The position numbers and the translations under genes are program-made. Of a stretch of 64,000 nt of DNA, positions 35,436-43,947 are shown piece after piece. Under the pieces are notes generated by a model. The model worked only from the letters and a program-made list of their open reading frames with translations. It did not search any database and was not told the DNA's origin. Source of the DNA: Sphingobacteriales bacterium (GTDB lineage: Bacteria > Bacteroidota > Bacteroidia > Chitinophagales > Chitinophagaceae); the NCBI GenBank assembly GCA_016192105.1, contig JACPUV010000026.1, forward strand, positions 62,001 through 126,000, in the 5' to 3' direction. How positions within the stretch are numbered: the first letter of the stretch is position 1; the number at the start of each line of letters is the position of its first letter.

Positions 35436-36932
35436 TTAGATCGCCCCCTCAGTCCCTTCATCGTTTACGGTTCTCCGGATACGCAACGGGTTCGCATCCT
35501 TCAGTTCTTCCGGCAATAATTCATCCGGCCAGTTTTGAAAAGACAATGGCCTGGCAAACCGCTTGATCGCATCCGCTCCCACGGAACTGAACCTTGAATC
35601 GGTTGTTGCAGGAAAAGGCCCCCCATGCTGCATACTCAGGCAGACCTCCACTCCGGTAGGCACTCCGTTCAGAATGAAACGGCCGCAAATATTCTTTATG
35701 GCTTCCAGCAGTTCCCTGTTCCTAATAATATCAGCCGGGGTGGCCATCAGGGTGGCCGTCAGCTGTCCTTCGAGATGCCGGGCCACCTGCAGCATTTCCC
35801 ACTGATCCGCACAACGGACCACGAGGGAATAGGGACCGAATACTTCTTTATGCAGGAGCGGATTGCGGAGAAAGGTTTTTCCATCAACCGTTGCGATGGT
35901 CGGCAATCCCGTGCGCTGACTCTCCCCGTCATTTGCAGCGAGTAATGATTCTGCAACGAGGTGCACATTTTCCTGCATCAGTGCCTCCTCCCTTTTATTG
36001 GCAAAAGCATCCGCGATTCCCTGGTGCAGCATGATCCCCGGCAGGCTTTGCTGAATGGCTTTGCCCAGGTCATGTACAAAGGTTTGCAGGGAATCAGATT
36101 CGATGCCGATCAGTAAACCGGGGTTGGTGCAAAACTGTCCCACGCCCAGCGTAATGGATGCCGCATACTGGTTGGCAATTTCATGGGCCGATTGCTTGAG
36201 TTGATCCGGCAAGAGGAAGACCGGGTTCACACTGCCCATTTCAGCAAATACCGGGATGGGCTCCGGACGCTGATTGGCCCAGTCAAATAATTGTTTTCCC
36301 CCGGCAAATGAACCGGTAAACCCTACGGCCTTACAATGAGCATGTGTCACCAATGCTTTACCGACTTCAAAGGAGATTCCTGTTACATGCGCAAAGATTC
36401 CTTTTGGCATTCCTGTCTTTTCCGCGGCCCGGTTGATGGCAGCGGCAATAATCCCGGATGTTTTGGGATGGGCCGGGTGCGCTTTTACAATCACGGGACA
36501 TCCGGCGGCAAAGGCGCTGGCGGTATCTCCACCGGCTGTGGAATAGGCAAGGGGAAAATTGCTTGCACCAAAGACCACAACCGGTCCCAATGGTACCAGC
36601 ATTTTCCGGATATCCGGTTTGGGTGGGTTCTTATCCGGAATGGCCGTATCGATCCGGGCTTCCAGCCAGTCTCCTTTTTCACAAGCGGCCGCATAGGATT
36701 CCAACTGAAAGATCGTGCGGGCCCGCTCCCCTCTCAACCGGGCTTCGGGCAGGTTGGTTTCCTGCAGGGCTGTTTGTATCAATGCATCCCCGCAGGCCCC
36801 GATCTCCCCGGCAATGGCCCGCATAAACCCGGCTCTTTGTTTTAACGAATACCCCCGGTAGATATGGAAGGCCTCCCATGCCACTTCCATCACGGTATTG
36901 ATCTCTTCAGGGGATGAATCTTTGTACATCAT
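35436..36932 (-). CDS. 2-oxoglutarate semialdehyde (2,5-dioxovalerate) dehydrogenase
   Basis: This 498-aa aldehyde dehydrogenase has the catalytic Cys268 in GQFCTNPG and the base Glu in VFAEMGSVNPVF. Also present are FGASNFPLAYSTAGGDTASA and a C-terminal NGVPTGVEVCLSMQHGGPFPATT, typical of the KGSADH group. It would oxidise 2-oxoglutarate semialdehyde to 2-oxoglutarate, the last step of hydroxyproline breakdown. Sugar-acid routes use the same reaction. It follows the DHDPS-family gene after 38 bases. Confidence 0.87.
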   Translation of the reverse strand: MMYKDSSPEEINTVMEVAWEAFHIYRGYSLKQRAGFMRAIAGEIGACGDALIQTALQETNLPEARLRGERARTIFQLESYAAACEKGDWLEARIDTAIPDKNPPKPDIRKMLVPLGPVVVFGASNFPLAYSTAGGDTASAFAAGCPVIVKAHPAHPKTSGIIAAAINRAAEKTGMPKGIFAHVTGISFEVGKALVTHAHCKAVGFTGSFAGGKQLFDWANQRPEPIPVFAEMGSVNPVFLLPDQLKQSAHEIANQYAASITLGVGQFCTNPGLLIGIESDSLQTFVHDLGKAIQQSLPGIMLHQGIADAFANKREEALMQENVHLVAESLLAANDGESQRTGLPTIATVDGKTFLRNPLLHKEVFGPYSLVVRCADQWEMLQVARHLEGQLTATLMATPADIIRNRELLEAIKNICGRFILNGVPTGVEVCLSMQHGGPFPATTDSRFSSVGADAIKRFARPLSFQNWPDELLPEELKDANPLRIRRTVNDEGTEGAI

Positions 36933-36970
36933 ACATTAGCTGATTAACCTTGTTTATCCCGGTACCCGGA

Positions 36971-37867
36971 TCATAGCGCCGGCCGGGTGGCTATCCCATT
37001 GCTGATAATTTTCAATATACGTTCTCTCTCTTCCCCTTCCAGCATCAGTCTCGGAGCCCGAACATATTCATTGCCGATTCCTGTTTGTGCAGCGGCCAGT
37101 TTGATATACTGCACCAGCTTGGGATGAATATCCAGTTCCAGCAACGGCATAAACCAGCGGTAGATCGCCCTGGCTTCCGCAATCTTTCCGGCTTTGACCA
37201 GTTCATAAATAGCCACCGTCTCTACCGGGAAGGCACACACTAAACCGGCTACCCAGCCATCGGCACCCAGGCAAAGTTCTTCCATCGCCAGTGTATCTAC
37301 CCCGCAAAGAATTTTAAACCGGTCCCCAAACCGGTTCTTCATCCGGGTCAGGTTGGTCACATCCCTGGAGCTTTCCTTCAGCGCGGTAATATTCAGGCAG
37401 TCCAGCAACTGTTCAAACAGTTCAGGGCGGGTATCAATCTTGTAGTCCACCGGGTTATTATAGATCATGATTGGCAGCGCTGTTGAACGGGCCACCGTTT
37501 TAAAATAGGTAACCGTTTCCCGGTCATCGGTTTTATACCGCATCGGCGGCAGGAGCATGATGCCGTCCGCCCCCCATTTGCCCGCATTCTCCGCCTGCGC
37601 AATGGCATCCCGGGTGGTACTCTCCGCGATATTGAGAATGACCGGAATTTTTCCACCCAGGTAATCTACAGAGAACCTTACCAATTTTTCTTTTTCTTCC
37701 ACCATAATCGTACTGGCCTCCCCCAGTGAGCCCCCGATGATGATACCCTTCACACCGGCATCCAGTTGGGCCTGCAGGTTCTGTTGGTACACGGGCAGGT
37801 CCAGTTCATCCTCTTTGGTAAACGGGGTCAGCAATGCGGGGAATACGCCTTTCCACTCAAACGACAT
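36971..37867 (-). CDS. DHDPS-family lyase, likely pyrroline-4-hydroxy-2-carboxylate deaminase
   Basis: This 298-aa TIM-barrel enzyme has the Schiff-base lysine in ALKESSRD, the conserved Tyr in YNNPVDYK and the early loop GGSLGEAST. Dihydrodipicolinate synthase has GTTGE-type loops and different neighbours. Next to the semialdehyde dehydrogenase, it most likely deaminates 1-pyrroline-4-hydroxy-2-carboxylate to 2-oxoglutarate semialdehyde. It is first in a two-gene operon. Confidence 0.85.
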   Translation of the reverse strand: MSFEWKGVFPALLTPFTKEDELDLPVYQQNLQAQLDAGVKGIIIGGSLGEASTIMVEEKEKLVRFSVDYLGGKIPVILNIAESTTRDAIAQAENAGKWGADGIMLLPPMRYKTDDRETVTYFKTVARSTALPIMIYNNPVDYKIDTRPELFEQLLDCLNITALKESSRDVTNLTRMKNRFGDRFKILCGVDTLAMEELCLGADGWVAGLVCAFPVETVAIYELVKAGKIAEARAIYRWFMPLLELDIHPKLVQYIKLAAAQTGIGNEYVRAPRLMLEGEERERILKIISNGIATRPAL

Positions 37868-37885
37868 AAATAGATTTTTTACAAC

Positions 37886-37893
37886 TAAAGATA
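37886..37893 (-). promoter_or_regulatory. -7 box TATCTTTA of the deaminase operon
   Basis: One mismatch to TAnnTTTG, 18 bases before ATG 37867 on the minus strand. Confidence 0.5.
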
Positions 37894-37911
37894 AGGCATT
37901 CGGGATTCCGG

Positions 37912-39987
37912 CTATTCAGCCGCAGCAAGAGTTTGCACGTAATGATAAATAGCCTGCTGGGCCGGTATTCCCGGTGTACCCAAATCAATCCGTTTATTTT
38001 CTCCGTTGGCAGTCAGATAAACCGCTTTGATCTTGTCCTGCAGTTGCAGGTCAATCATATCCATGACTTGTTTTTTCAGTGCAGGATCTTTCAGGGGGTA
38101 ACAAACTTCGATCCGGCTGTGCAGGTTGCGGTTCATCCAGTCGGCACTGCCCAGGTAGCAAAGCGGGTCACCCCCATTATTAAAAATGAAGACCCGGGCA
38201 TGTTCCAGGTAACGGTCCACGATCCTTGTTACCGTTATATTTTCACTCTGTCCCTTTACCCCGGGTGCCAGGCAACAAATGCTGCGGACCAGCAGGCGGA
38301 TACGCACCCCGGCATTGCTGGCTTCATAGAGGAGGTCTATCATGGCCCGCTCCTGGAGGTTATTCAGTTTTAAAATGACTGAAGCAGGTTTCCCTTTTTT
38401 TGCCTGGCTGATCTCCTTCCGGATCAGTTGCTCAAACCGCTTTACCATATTGAACGGAGAAACCAGCAATTGCCGGAAATTTGTTTTCCCTAACAGCTCA
38501 GCTTCTGTTCCCGACTGAAGGCAGCTAAAGAGTAGTCCCAGTTCCTGCCCGAACTCCCGGTTCCTGGTAAACAAACCATGGTCCGTGTAGAAGCGGCCGG
38601 TGGATTCATTGAAATTGCCCGTGCCCAGAAATGAATAGTTAACCAGTTTTTTATGCTCCTCCCGGCGCAACATCGCCACTTTCGCATGTACTTTCAGGCG
38701 GGGAATGCTCTTAATGATCCGGATTCCCGCTGCTTTCATTTTCCCGGACCATTTCAGGTTATTGGCCTCGTCAAAACGGGCTTTCAGTTCCACGAATACC
38801 GTAACACTCTTCCCGTTTTTCGCGGCGCTGATCAGGGCGTTTACAATATGTGAATCCGTAGCCACGCGGTATAAGGTGATGTATATTTCTTTGACCTTCG
38901 GATCAACAGCCGCCTCATTAAAAAAACGCAGGATGGGAGTATAGGAATGATAGGGCAGGTGCAGGATTTTCTCCTTTTCCCTGATGCAATCAAAGATGGA
39001 CCGGCGCGAATCAAAACCCGGGTGTAAAACCGGCGGCCAGGCCATTTGTACGAATCCCGGTTTCTTTGGAACCGGCAATGCAGCCAGGTCTTTCAGGTTA
39101 TGATAACGCCCGCCTGAAACAACTTCCCGCTGATCCAGTTCAAAAAAATACTGTACAAATTTCCGGGCCTTCCCCGGCATGGCCGGATCGATCAATAAAC
39201 GGGTGGCCGGACCTGTATCCCTTTTTTCCAGTTGCCTGTTAATCTTCTCCGCGATATCACCGGTAAATTCATCTTCGAGATTCATATCCGCATTACGGGT
39301 CAGTTTAATGGACCAGGCTCCCTGTATCGTATAGCCGGGAAAAACAACCGGCAGCATCTCCCGGATCACATCATCCAGGAATAGTATTTTGATTTTACCC
39401 TCCTGTTCCGGCTTCTCCAGGAAACGGGGCACAGCGCCGGAAGGAATATTTAACAGGGCATATTGCACAGCTGATTTTTTCCCGGGAGCCTGTAAGGACA
39501 CGATAAAATAAAGGGCATTATTTTCCAGGAATACGGCGCCCGGCTTCGCTTTCTTCAGGAATACGGGTTGCAGGAAGGACAGCACCGCCGAGAGGAAATA
39601 ATCCCGGAAGCTTTCCGTATCGCCGGCAGAAAGTGGTTCATCATAACAAAATTGCACCTGACCTTGTTTCAGCCCGGGTATAATCTCATCCCGCAGGATT
39701 CGTCCGAATTCTTCCAGTTGCCCGAATACCGTTGTATGCACTTTTTCGACGAGGTCATTGGGATATTCATCCTCCAGGGATATTTTTTTAGTCGCCAGGC
39801 CACTGAAAGCAAAGATGGCGGGCATCCTTACCCGGAAGAATTCATCCAGGTTAGAAGAGAAAATAGAAAGGAATAAGATCCGGTTGTACAGGGAAACAGA
39901 AGGATCCGCTGCTTCCATTAACACCCGCTGGTTGAAACCCAGCCAGCTGAGATCCCGGATCAGGTAACTGTACTTGCCCTTCGCCAT
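37912..39987 (-). CDS. ppk1: Polyphosphate kinase 1
   Basis: This 691-aa enzyme builds polyphosphate from ATP. The N-terminal RDLSWLGFNQRVL, SIFSSNLDEFFRVRM and the catalytic phospholipase-D-like domains are clear. The motif LKVHAKVAMLRREEHKK holds the phosphorylated His, and LGTGNFNESTGRFYTDHGL follows. The length is normal for PPK1. ATG 39987 is chosen over a TTG three bases upstream. It is divergent from the locus at 40018 and shares an overlapping promoter region with it. Confidence 0.95.
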   Translation of the reverse strand: MAKGKYSYLIRDLSWLGFNQRVLMEAADPSVSLYNRILFLSIFSSNLDEFFRVRMPAIFAFSGLATKKISLEDEYPNDLVEKVHTTVFGQLEEFGRILRDEIIPGLKQGQVQFCYDEPLSAGDTESFRDYFLSAVLSFLQPVFLKKAKPGAVFLENNALYFIVSLQAPGKKSAVQYALLNIPSGAVPRFLEKPEQEGKIKILFLDDVIREMLPVVFPGYTIQGAWSIKLTRNADMNLEDEFTGDIAEKINRQLEKRDTGPATRLLIDPAMPGKARKFVQYFFELDQREVVSGGRYHNLKDLAALPVPKKPGFVQMAWPPVLHPGFDSRRSIFDCIREKEKILHLPYHSYTPILRFFNEAAVDPKVKEIYITLYRVATDSHIVNALISAAKNGKSVTVFVELKARFDEANNLKWSGKMKAAGIRIIKSIPRLKVHAKVAMLRREEHKKLVNYSFLGTGNFNESTGRFYTDHGLFTRNREFGQELGLLFSCLQSGTEAELLGKTNFRQLLVSPFNMVKRFEQLIRKEISQAKKGKPASVILKLNNLQERAMIDLLYEASNAGVRIRLLVRSICCLAPGVKGQSENITVTRIVDRYLEHARVFIFNNGGDPLCYLGSADWMNRNLHSRIEVCYPLKDPALKKQVMDMIDLQLQDKIKAVYLTANGENKRIDLGTPGIPAQQAIYHYVQTLAAAE

Positions 39988-40003
39988 CAATGGGTTGTTT
40001 TGA

Positions 40004-40012
40004 CTAAATTAG
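40004..40012. promoter_or_regulatory. Overlapping divergent -7 boxes
   Basis: Minus strand TAATTTAG (40004-40011) faces ppk1. Plus strand TAAATTAG (40005-40012) faces the 40018 locus and matches the boxes at 29175 and 63790. Confidence 0.45.
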
Positions 40013-40017
40013 TGATT

Positions 40018-40323
40018 TTGCCCGGGGAAGAGCGGGCGGCTTTTCTAAAAGAAGACCTGAAAGAAATGATCAAGGCCTGCATATATCACTGATCGGGAAA
40101 AGCTGCCTTTGTGGGTGGCATTTTCCAGACCTGGACCCAACCGGGGGCTTACCTGGCCGGAACGGATATTTATACAGCGGGCGAAATACCCGTGCTGCAT
40201 ATCATCTTTGAATTCCCCACCCTGCAGGCTGACCAACAGGAAATTATCCGGGTACCTGTTCCGGCAGGTATATTGGATGAAGCCCGCAAAGTGGTTGAAA
40301 TACTTTCAAAACAAATTAAATAA
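40018..40323 (+). pseudogene. Small gene with an in-frame TGA, unknown product
   Basis: From TTG 40018 the frame reads PGEERAAFLKEDLKEMIKA, then CIYH, then TGA at 40090-40092. It continues in the same frame as SGKAAFVGGIFQTWTQPGAY and so on to a TAA at 40321. Codon choice and protein-like composition are alike on both sides. A -7 box sits 5 bases before the TTG. It may be a gene inactivated by one nonsense change, or a 70-aa protein starting at GTG 40111, or a base-calling error. The family is not recognised. Confidence 0.45.
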
Positions 40324-40325
40324 AA

Positions 40326-40333
40326 TACCTTCG
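40326..40333 (+). promoter_or_regulatory. -7 box TACCTTCG of the MbfA-like gene
   Basis: One mismatch to TAnnTTTG, 16 bases before ATG 40350. Confidence 0.5.
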
Positions 40334-40349
40334 GATAAAACAATGCTAT

Positions 40350-41447
40350 ATGCCCGATCTCAGAAGTATTCAAACAGAAGTGGATGCCTGTTACTTATAC
40401 AGCAAACTCGCCGAAAACGAAGAGGACCCGCAGGTAGCCGGAATTTTCCGGGAGATGAGTGAAATTGAGAAAGGGCATGCCGAAGCATTTCTGAAAAAAC
40501 TTAATTTACCCGGCACCAACATGCCCTCCCCCTCCTTCCGGGCCAGGACGCTGAACCGTATTGGTAAACTGTTTGGGTATGATTATGTACTGGGGATATT
40601 AATGGATACGGAGAAAAGCCTCTCCAACTCGATCCTGGCAGTAAAAAAGAAAACCCAAATGACGGTTACCGGCACAGAGACCAACCATGTGAAAGTGCTC
40701 CGGAATATCATTGAACATTCCAACGTATCGGGCAGTACGATCGCCCGCTTTGAAACCCGTCACCGTTCTGTTGGCGGAAATGCCTTGAGAGCGGCGGTAC
40801 TGGGTGGTAATGACGGCCTCGTTTCCAACTTCAGCCTGGTCATGGGTGTGGCCGGTGCCACATCGGGGCAGGAAGGAGTTTTACTGGCCGGCCTGGCCGG
40901 TTTGCTGGCAGGGGCTTTATCGATGGCACTGGGTGAATGGATCTCCGTAAAAAGTTCACAGGAACTTTATGAAAACCAGATGGAGATCGAAATGGAAGAA
41001 TTACAAACCAGCCCGGAAAATGAGATGAAAGAGCTCGAACTGATTTACAAAGCCAAAGGCATCCCCGAAGCACAGGCAAAGGAGATGGCGGCCGAAATAC
41101 TAAAGAACCCGGAGCATGCGCATGAGTTGCTGGTGAAAGAGGAACTGGGCATCAATGCGGAAGAACTGAAAGGTTCGGCCTTTGAGGCGGCCTTGTATTC
41201 TTTTTTCCTTTTCGCCATTGGCGCGATCATCCCGGTATTCCCTTTTATGTTCCTGACGGGAACCAATGCCATCCTGCTGAGTGCGGGAGCCAGCGCAGTG
41301 GGGTTATTTATAATCGGGGCCGCTATCACACTTTTCACGGGCCGGAGCATCTGGTTCTCCGGTTTCAGGCAGGTGGTATTCGGGTTGGCGGCAGCTGCTA
41401 TTACATTCGGAATTGGTAAACTGATCGGGGTTTCCGTAGCCGGATGA
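40350..41447 (+). CDS. Ferritin-like/VIT1 membrane iron transporter (MbfA-like)
   Basis: This 365-aa protein fuses an N-terminal ferritin-like four-helix domain (about 1-140) to a VIT1/CCC1 membrane domain (about 145-365). The first has Glu and His residues in EVDACYLY and EIEKGHAEAFLK as likely iron ligands. The second opens with LRAAVLGGNDGLVSNFSLVMGVAGA and contains LSMALGEWISVKSSQE. This is the arrangement of MbfA, which exports or detoxifies iron in alphaproteobacteria. Iron or manganese efflux is the likely role. Confidence 0.88.
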   Translation: MPDLRSIQTEVDACYLYSKLAENEEDPQVAGIFREMSEIEKGHAEAFLKKLNLPGTNMPSPSFRARTLNRIGKLFGYDYVLGILMDTEKSLSNSILAVKKKTQMTVTGTETNHVKVLRNIIEHSNVSGSTIARFETRHRSVGGNALRAAVLGGNDGLVSNFSLVMGVAGATSGQEGVLLAGLAGLLAGALSMALGEWISVKSSQELYENQMEIEMEELQTSPENEMKELELIYKAKGIPEAQAKEMAAEILKNPEHAHELLVKEELGINAEELKGSAFEAALYSFFLFAIGAIIPVFPFMFLTGTNAILLSAGASAVGLFIIGAAITLFTGRSIWFSGFRQVVFGLAAAAITFGIGKLIGVSVAG

Positions 41448-41522
41448 TAAATATTAACAGGTTTTTTAGAATGGGCGGCCCTTTTCATCCCGGGCGGTCC
41501 CGGGTATCCCGGTATAAAAAAG

Positions 41523-41530
41523 TAAATTTG
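41523..41530 (+). promoter_or_regulatory. -7 box TAAATTTG
   Basis: Exact TAnnTTTG match, 14 bases before the TTG start at 41545. It supports that unusual start. Confidence 0.6.
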
Positions 41531-41544
41531 AACAAAGTACCGGC

Positions 41545-41922
41545 TTGCGGACTTTCCTATTAACGATACTAACCTCTTTTTTCCTGTTCAGCACAACAGA
41601 GCTGCACCAGTTTTTGAAACTGCCGCTCCTGCTGGAACATTTCAGGGAACACCGTCGTGCGGACCCGGCACTTTCATTGCTCGGTTTTCTCCAGCTGCAT
41701 TATACGGCCAACCATCCCGCCGACAATGATGACGAAGATGACAATGAGCTACCCTTTAAAGCGACAGAAGTCATCAATCATATTGATAATACGGTAACCA
41801 CGACCCGTCCCGAATCCAATCAGCGCCCGGAATTCCGCGCCATCCCCAAGCTGATCTCACACCCCGAAGGAACACCCTGTCACCGGGTCTATGCTGTTTT
41901 CCATCCGCCCCAGGCTGCCTGA
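41545..41922 (+). CDS. Small exported protein of a Bacteroidota family, TTG start
   Basis: This 125-aa protein begins at TTG because no ATG exists in the N-terminal region and the promoter lies just upstream. Residues 1-17 form a signal-like hydrophobic stretch. The mature part has HQFLKLPLLLEHFREHRR, SLLGFLQLHY and DNDDEDDNELPFK. I recall small secreted proteins with a similar LPFK segment near metal-resistance genes in this phylum, but have no function to assign. The acidic patch could bind metal. Confidence 0.65.
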   Translation: MRTFLLTILTSFFLFSTTELHQFLKLPLLLEHFREHRRADPALSLLGFLQLHYTANHPADNDDEDDNELPFKATEVINHIDNTVTTTRPESNQRPEFRAIPKLISHPEGTPCHRVYAVFHPPQAA

Positions 41923-41997
41923 TGACTCTGTTAGACACCTGGCAGCAGCACCCCTGCTGCCTTATCACTATTTTATTCCCCCTTAAAATATTCAACT

Positions 41998-42498
41998 ATG
42001 AATGCAGCACAAATTCACCTGGCCCTGAATCATGCCCCCCTCTTCCTCTCTGTTATCGGTGGCGGCCTCCTGGTGCTTGGTATGATCAAAAAAAATGAAC
42101 TCCTCAAAACCCTTTCCTTATATATGCTGGTAGCGGCCGCTGTCTTTACCGCCCCGGTTTTCCTGACCGGGGAAGGCACGGAAGAACTGGTGGAGAAAGC
42201 CGCAGGTGTTACGGACAGCGCGATTGAAAGCCATGAGGAAATGGCGAAGATTTCCCTGGTTGTTATCATCCTCACCGGTGTGATGGCATTGACCGGGCTC
42301 TTTACGAGAAAAAAAGAAGCCCTTTCCAGGATCGTACTGATGGCCGTGGTCCTGCTTTCCCTGGCCTCTTTCGGCAGCATGGCCCAAACAGCTCACCTGG
42401 GCGGCCTGATCCGTCATACTGAACTGCAAAATGGCCAGGCAACAGGCGGCGAACAACAAAATAATAATGACAAGGATGATGAGAAAGAGGACGATTAA
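41998..42498 (+). CDS. DUF2231-like small membrane protein
   Basis: This 166-aa protein has four hydrophobic helices at about 12-28, 38-56, 82-100 and 108-128. HLALNHAPLF lies at the N-terminus, HLGGLIRHTEL follows the last helix, and an Asp/Glu/Asn-rich tail closes the protein. The paired His motifs resemble DUF2231-type proteins and could bind haem or metal. It follows the small exported protein and the MbfA-like gene, so an iron or metal link is possible. Confidence 0.7.
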   Translation: MNAAQIHLALNHAPLFLSVIGGGLLVLGMIKKNELLKTLSLYMLVAAAVFTAPVFLTGEGTEELVEKAAGVTDSAIESHEEMAKISLVVIILTGVMALTGLFTRKKEALSRIVLMAVVLLSLASFGSMAQTAHLGGLIRHTELQNGQATGGEQQNNNDKDDEKEDD

Positions 42499-42517
42499 TG
42501 CAGGGACCAGTTAGCAT

Positions 42518-42550
42518 AAAAAAACAGGCGATTAGTTGCCTGTTTTTTTT
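42518..42550. terminator. Bidirectional intrinsic terminator
   Basis: AAAAAAACAGGC (42518-42529) pairs with GCCTGTTTTTTT (42538-42549) around an 8-base loop. It serves the membrane protein gene and the opposing rimO gene. Confidence 0.9.
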
Positions 42551-42590
42551 ATTCATTGACGGAACGCTTTCCTGTTTTACAACTATCGCT

Positions 42591-43898
42591 TTATACCACT
42601 TCCCCTTCCAGGTCATAATCATACGCTTTGGTGATCTTCACGTTTACAAATTCACCAATGGGCAATTTTTTTGAGGAGTGGATCACTACTTCATTATCCA
42701 CTTCCACGGAATCGAATTCCGTACGACCCAGGTAACGACCGGCTTCTTTTTTATCGATAAGGGTTTTGAATACCTTCCCGATCTTCTCCTGGTTCAGTTC
42801 ATAAGAAATTTCCTGCTGCACTTCCATGATCTCCTGCGCCCTTCTTTCCTTTTCTTCGGCCGGCACATCATCTACCAGGTCATGGGCGGAAGTCCCTTCT
42901 TCATGTGAATAGGTGAAGATCCCCACCCGGTCAAACCGCTGCCGCTGAAGGAACCCTTTGAGTTCTTCCACATCGTCTTCTGTTTCTCCGGGAAAACCGG
43001 CGATCAGGGTGGTACGCAAACAAATGCCGGGTACTTTCTCCCTTATGGCAGCCGTAAGTTCTTCCATCTCTTCCCGCGTGATCTGTCTTTTCATGGCCTT
43101 TAGCATATTGTTGGCCGCATGCTGCAACGGGATATCCAGGTAATTACAGATGTTCTTCCTTTCCCGCATTACATCCAGTACTTCCAGCGGAAATTTTGAG
43201 GGGTATGCATAATGCAGACGGATCCATTCCAGGCCTTTTACATCGGCAAGACGGTGCAGGAGATCACCCAGCATCCTTTTTTTATAAATATCCAGCCCGT
43301 AATAGGTCAGTTCCTGCGCAATCAGCATCACTTCCTTTACGCCCTTCTTCACCAGGCCCTCGGCTTCCCGGACCAGTTCATCTATGGGTTTGCTCAGGTG
43401 CTGCCCCCGCATCAGGGGTATAGCACAGAAGGAACAGGTACGGTTACAACCCTCTGATATTTTCATATAGGCATAATGCCGCGGGGTGGCCAGCAGCCGT
43501 TCCCCCAGGAGTTCTGTCTTATAATCCGCTTCAAATTGTTTTAGGATCAGGGGGAGTTCCATGGTACCGAAAAAAGCATCCACTTCGGGGATTTCCGCTT
43601 CGAGGTTATTTTTATAGCGTTCGCTCAGGCAGCCGGTCACATAGACCTTATCCAGCTTACCCCTTCTTTTCAGTTCCACCTGGCCGAGGATGGTATTTAT
43701 GCTTTCTTCCTTTGCCCGGTCAATAAAGCCACAGGTATTCACCACCACAATATTGTGATCCATTTTTTTATTCTCATGCACCACCTCAATATCATTGGCC
43801 ATTAACTGGCCGCTCAGCACTTCGCTGTCCACCATGTTCTTGCTGCACCCGAGGGTGATGATATTGACTTTGTCCTTATGTAACTTTTTTGTCTTCAT
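42591..43898 (-). CDS. rimO: Ribosomal protein S12 methylthiotransferase
   Basis: This 435-aa radical SAM enzyme adds a methylthio group to an Asp of ribosomal protein S12. It has the N-terminal UPF0004 domain (ITLGCSKNMVDSEVLSGQL, VNTCGFIDRAKEES, VTGCLSERY), the radical SAM motif CNRTCSFC and a C-terminal TRAM domain ending DYDLEGEV. The SKNMVDSE signature and the context favour RimO over MiaB. It is separated from ftsY by a heptamer array. Confidence 0.95.
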   Translation of the reverse strand: MKTKKLHKDKVNIITLGCSKNMVDSEVLSGQLMANDIEVVHENKKMDHNIVVVNTCGFIDRAKEESINTILGQVELKRRGKLDKVYVTGCLSERYKNNLEAEIPEVDAFFGTMELPLILKQFEADYKTELLGERLLATPRHYAYMKISEGCNRTCSFCAIPLMRGQHLSKPIDELVREAEGLVKKGVKEVMLIAQELTYYGLDIYKKRMLGDLLHRLADVKGLEWIRLHYAYPSKFPLEVLDVMRERKNICNYLDIPLQHAANNMLKAMKRQITREEMEELTAAIREKVPGICLRTTLIAGFPGETEDDVEELKGFLQRQRFDRVGIFTYSHEEGTSAHDLVDDVPAEEKERRAQEIMEVQQEISYELNQEKIGKVFKTLIDKKEAGRYLGRTEFDSVEVDNEVVIHSSKKLPIGEFVNVKITKAYDYDLEGEVV

Positions 43899-43907
43899 TT
43901 TAATCTC

Positions 43908-43935
43908 TTGTCAGATGTCAGTTGCCAGTTGTCAG
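43908..43935. repeat. Heptamer array, unit TTGTCAG, 4 copies
   Basis: TTGTCAG, ATGTCAG, TTGCCAG and TTGTCAG fill most of the 49-bp gap between rimO and ftsY. Confidence 0.85.
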
Positions 43936-43947
43936 GAAACCCACTCA

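Noticed and set aside
40090..40092. TGA as a selenocysteine codon
   Set aside because: No SECIS-like hairpin is evident and no selenium genes are in the window; a nonsense change or an error is simpler.
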